From Hadesarchaea archaeon (GTDB lineage: Archaea; Hadarchaeota; Hadarchaeia; Hadarchaeales; Hadarchaeaceae), in NCBI GenBank assembly GCA_012962055.1, contig DTYD01000054.1, forward strand, positions 1 to 8,335: a stretch of 8,335 nt of DNA, in the 5' to 3' direction. Positions 6,396 to 8,335 of the stretch are shown piece by piece. Each line of letters opens with the position of its first letter. The first letter of the stretch is position 1. Both the position numbers and the translations under genes were made by a program. The notes under the pieces were generated by a model. It did not search any database. It was not told where the DNA came from and saw only the letters and a list, made by a program, of their open reading frames with translations.

Positions 6396-7375
6396 GCCAC
6401 TTCCCTCGCTTTCCTCGCGATCGAAACCATGTTTTGAAGTTTTTTGAACGCTATCTCACGGGGGAGGTATTCACCCAGCCCGCATGAGGGGTTGAGATAC
6501 GCGCGCTGGCCCTCGAGTGCCGGTAAAACCCGTTCCAAAATCCTCAAAACCTCCGATTCCCTCTCGATTTTCGTGTTCCGCCCATCGATGAGCCCCAGCC
6601 CGATCTCCTTGTCGCAACCTGTGATAACGACCGTGTCGACGAGCTTCTGGCTGTAGGTAAAGTCGAGCCCTAGCCCGTCCACCGGAAGTTCGATGAGTTT
6701 TGAGTAAAGCGGCGCTGCATCTCCGAAATACGTGTACAGGATTATCTTCGATTTACCCTTCGCTCCCACGACCTTTTGAACAGCTTCCTTGAAAACTTGG
6801 AAATCAGCCGGGTTCTTGAGGATGGCTGGTTCGTCGACCTGAATGAGCTCCGCACCCGCTTTTACGAGGTCGTGAATCTCTTGAGTTATTATTTCAGCGA
6901 ACTCATCGACCAACGTTCGAAAATGCCCGCCCCGCTGGTTGATGGACAGCTTTGCGAGCGTGTATGGACCTGTCACTACCGGCTTCATGGGTTTTGATGA
7001 GACCTCCTTCGCAAAAACGAATTCACGCTTTAAGATGGATCCACGCCGCACAAGCTTATCATGGATGACGGGCTGGCGGAAGTAGAAGTTCGTGTCGAAA
7101 AACCTGAGTAAACCGTTAATTTCACAGCCCTCCAACTTTTTCGCAAAGTGGGAAATTGGGTCATGCCACCGTACCTGTCCGTCTGTAACCACATCCAGCC
7201 CGGCCTTCACCTGCTCCCGAATCGCTTCTCGTGTAACATCATCCTGGACCTGCTCGAATTCTTCCTCCGAAATTTCACCGTGTTCCCGCCCGGCGTAAGC
7301 CTGGCGGTGGCGCTGTTGTTCCGCGAGGTCGCCTATCCTAGGATAACTGCCTGTACTCGCGGTTAGGAGTTCCAT
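6392..7375 (-). CDS. MetE-like paralog with degenerate zinc site
   Basis: The 327-residue protein is a MetE-family TIM barrel, clearly homologous to the next gene: TGSYPRIG near the start (8-15), KPVVTGPYTL (131-140) and LIQVDEPAI (177-185). When aligned through the shared LPVD motif, His and Cys of the THIC zinc motif become Tyr214 and Tyr216. The glutamate ligand becomes Asp238; only the last cysteine (Cys298, in NPSCGLGEY) remains. It therefore should not bind zinc normally and is unlikely to be a methionine synthase alone. A role as partner, methyl-donor-binding subunit or different methyltransferase is possible. This recalls the N-terminal half of full-length MetE, a duplicated barrel without zinc. 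It leads the minus-strand cluster. ATG 7375 has AGGGA a few bases upstream and an AT box about 30 bp away. The family is sure; the function is not. Confidence 0.78.
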   Translation of the reverse strand: MELLTASTGSYPRIGDLAEQQRHRQAYAGREHGEISEEEFEQVQDDVTREAIREQVKAGLDVVTDGQVRWHDPISHFAKKLEGCEINGLLRFFDTNFYFRQPVIHDKLVRRGSILKREFVFAKEVSSKPMKPVVTGPYTLAKLSINQRGGHFRTLVDEFAEIITQEIHDLVKAGAELIQVDEPAILKNPADFQVFKEAVQKVVGAKGKSKIILYTYFGDAAPLYSKLIELPVDGLGLDFTYSQKLVDTVVITGCDKEIGLGLIDGRNTKIERESEVLRILERVLPALEGQRAYLNPSCGLGEYLPREIAFKKLQNMVSIARKAREVA

Positions 7376-7440
7376 CTAATCCCTACGATATTTGTCCAAA
7401 AGATAAATATGTGCTCATCTTAGGTTATGTGGGATTTGAA
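7376..7440. promoter_or_regulatory. divergent promoter region with a shared AT-rich box
   Basis: This gap separates the minus-strand metE-like cluster from the plus-strand PH-domain gene. The AT box ATAAATAT (7403-7410) reads ATATTTAT on the other strand, so it could act as a TATA element both ways, with AAAA (7398-7401) as a possible BRE on the plus side. Applying the usual archaeal spacing of about 25 bp puts minus transcripts near 7380, a leader of about 5 bases before ATG 7375. Plus transcripts would start near 7432, at or just after GTG 7429. Start sites are inferred from spacing rules only. Confidence 0.45.
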
Positions 7441-8040
7441 TTGAAAACCTGTAAAAGATTCAGGCCACATGCAAATCTGAAAAAAGTTTATTATGTCTAT
7501 CTCGGGCTCGTAGCGATTATCCCTCTGGTTATAACCTCAGCTCCGGTCTGGGCGGTGCCAGTTTTTGCTCCAGAACTTTTGCCAGTTTTGCCACTCCTCC
7601 TCGTGCCACTAGTAACGGTGCTCGTGATAATGGGTTTCATCTCGTTCTGGATTCCAAAATATTATCGTTCCATTTATTACATGCTCAAGGAAAACGAAGT
7701 CGTGGTTGAGCGGGGAGTGTGGTGGAAAATAAAACAAGTTGTCCCTTATGCGCGCGTGATGACGGTCAATACCATCCAGGGGCCCATCTCAAGGTTCTTC
7801 GGAGTCGGCTCTGCGCAGGTGTACACCGCCGGTTATACCGGCCTCAAGGGTGGCACCGCAGGGCCGGGATCCAGGGGGGCCGAGGCGTCTATCTGGGGGG
7901 TGCCGAACTTCGTGGAGATAAAGGACATGATAATCGAACTCATCGGGGGAAAACCATTGTTCGGAGGTACTGCAACCTCTGAAATTGGTTCGGAAATCTT
8001 GAAAGAACTCAGAAGGATAAGAAAAGCCGTGGAAAAATAA
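7429..8040 (+). CDS. two-TM membrane protein with bacterial PH domain (bPH2/YdbS-like)
   Basis: The product has a basic N-terminus, two hydrophobic segments (about bases 7501-7560 and 7565-7650) with a short loop, then a cytoplasmic domain of the bPH2 (former DUF304) type. Typical signs are YYRSIYYMLKENEVVVERG just after the membrane, VPYARVMTVNTIQGPISRFF next, and a final strand-helix with ASIWGVPNF and IKDMIIELIGG. A charged helix ends the protein. Such proteins are widespread in bacteria and archaea and mostly uncharacterised. The frame is open back to GTG 7411, but that start lies right beside the AT box and would probably not be transcribed. GTG 7429 is preferred; TTG 7441, with GTGGGA at 7429-7434 as a possible Shine-Dalgarno, is equally defensible. 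The mevalonate kinase start follows 16 bp after its stop, suggesting an operon. Confidence 0.8.
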   Translation: MGFELKTCKRFRPHANLKKVYYVYLGLVAIIPLVITSAPVWAVPVFAPELLPVLPLLLVPLVTVLVIMGFISFWIPKYYRSIYYMLKENEVVVERGVWWKIKQVVPYARVMTVNTIQGPISRFFGVGSAQVYTAGYTGLKGGTAGPGSRGAEASIWGVPNFVEIKDMIIELIGGKPLFGGTATSEIGSEILKELRRIRKAVEK

Positions 8041-8045
8041 AGAAT

Positions 8046-8051
8046 GAGGTG
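8046..8051 (+). promoter_or_regulatory. Shine-Dalgarno GAGGTG before the mevalonate kinase start
   Basis: GAGGTG matches the archaeal 16S rRNA 3' end well and lies five bases before GTG 8057. It decides for the GTG start over the out-of-frame ATG at 8044. Confidence 0.65.
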
Positions 8052-8056
8052 GAGTC

Positions 8057-8335
8057 GTGGGAGAAGGAAAGGGATACGGCAAGGTCATCCTCTTCGGGGA
8101 GCATTTCGTCGTTTACGGGGTTCCCTCAATCGTTTCTGCGATCGACAGGGTAACCACCGCCACCGTCGAGCGCTCAGATGGGTCAGGTTGGACGCTTGAA
8201 GACAACAGACCTGCGACCCCTGGCTACAAGGAAGAAAAACTCAAACAACAAGAAGAATCCATAAACCTGATATTAAAAGCCGCGGGAGTTGACCCTGCGG
8301 AAAAACCGATCAAGATCACGTTTGGCGGTGACCTG
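8057..8335 (+). CDS. mvk: mevalonate kinase, N-terminal part (runs off the window)
   Basis: Mevalonate kinase phosphorylates mevalonate with ATP in the cytoplasm, an early step to the isoprenoid chains of archaeal lipids. The 93 visible residues open with GKVILFGEHFVVYG (8-21), the substrate-binding N-terminal motif of GHMP-family mevalonate kinases, followed by VPSIVSAIDR (22-31). The ATP-binding Gly/Ser-rich loop (PxxxGLGSS type) and the catalytic Asp would lie beyond the window, so they cannot be checked. The GTG start is supported by GAGGTG five bases upstream. It follows the PH-domain gene by 16 bp and is probably co-transcribed with it. The residues after about 36 are polar and Lys/Glu-rich, as in the variable region of this family. 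Other GHMP kinases are less likely because of the GEHFVVYG motif. Confidence 0.9.
   Translation, partial: MGEGKGYGKVILFGEHFVVYGVPSIVSAIDRVTTATVERSDGSGWTLEDNRPATPGYKEEKLKQQEESINLILKAAGVDPAEKPIKITFGGDL

Noticed and set aside
7411..7428. GTG at 7411 as start of the PH-domain protein
   Set aside because: It lies directly next to the only TATA-like box, so an archaeal transcript from that box would begin downstream of it. The added residues match nothing recognisable in the family.
7828..7842. Perfect inverted repeat GCCGGT-TAT-ACCGGC
   Set aside because: It lies inside the PH-domain coding region and encodes Ala-Gly-Tyr-Thr-Gly with ordinary codons. A six-base arm in GC-rich DNA is easily due to chance, and no T-tract follows.

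Overview
The window is almost certainly archaeal. The evidence is an MptE-type archaeal pterin pyrophosphokinase, stand-alone single-domain (core) MetE proteins, a minimal JAMM/MPN+ protein, a mevalonate kinase, TATA-like AT boxes close to start codons and GAGGTG/AGGAG Shine-Dalgarno sites. I cannot fix the lineage from sequence alone. Pseudomurein-binding-like repeats and gingipain-like surface proteases fit several uncultured euryarchaeal and Bathyarchaeia-type groups, and this is inference only.

Layout. Left edge, plus strand: the last 22 codons of an unknown gene, a small lysine/glutamate-rich protein (126-413), and a large exported protein (515-2383). I read the last as an FnIII-like domain followed by a C25 (gingipain-like, clan CD) cysteine peptidase domain with a His507/Cys546 dyad. 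Middle, minus strand, 7375 down to 2341: a tight five-gene cluster with gaps from a 4-bp overlap to 18 bp. In transcription order it holds a MetE-like paralog that has lost most zinc ligands, a MetE-like methionine synthase with all four zinc ligands, an exported transglutaminase-like protein with pseudomurein-binding-like repeats, a minimal JAMM metallopeptidase and MptE. Right edge, plus strand: a two-TM bacterial-type PH (bPH2/YdbS-like) membrane protein followed 16 bp later by the start of mevalonate kinase, which runs off the window.

How the genes may work together. MptE makes an activated pterin precursor of tetrahydromethanopterin, the archaeal C1 carrier. Core MetE proteins make methionine from a methyl donor that is usually a methylated corrinoid rather than folate. 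Their co-location suggests a C1/methionine operon. The exported transglutaminase-like gene in the middle does not fit this theme. Together with the convergent C25-like gene it gives two unrelated surface thiol-protease candidates side by side. The PH protein and mevalonate kinase form a separate divergent unit, the latter for isoprenoid lipid synthesis. A roughly 35-65 bp divergent promoter with one AT box (7403-7410) appears to serve both directions.

Points most worth checking: the C25 assignment with its large helical insertion, the paired intact/degenerate MetE proteins, the pseudomurein-binding-like transglutaminase, and a possible one-base homopolymer error that would explain the abnormal MptE C-terminus overlapping the C25-like gene. 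No stretch over 300 bp lacks a gene. I saw no tRNA, rRNA, CRISPR array or insertion sequence.
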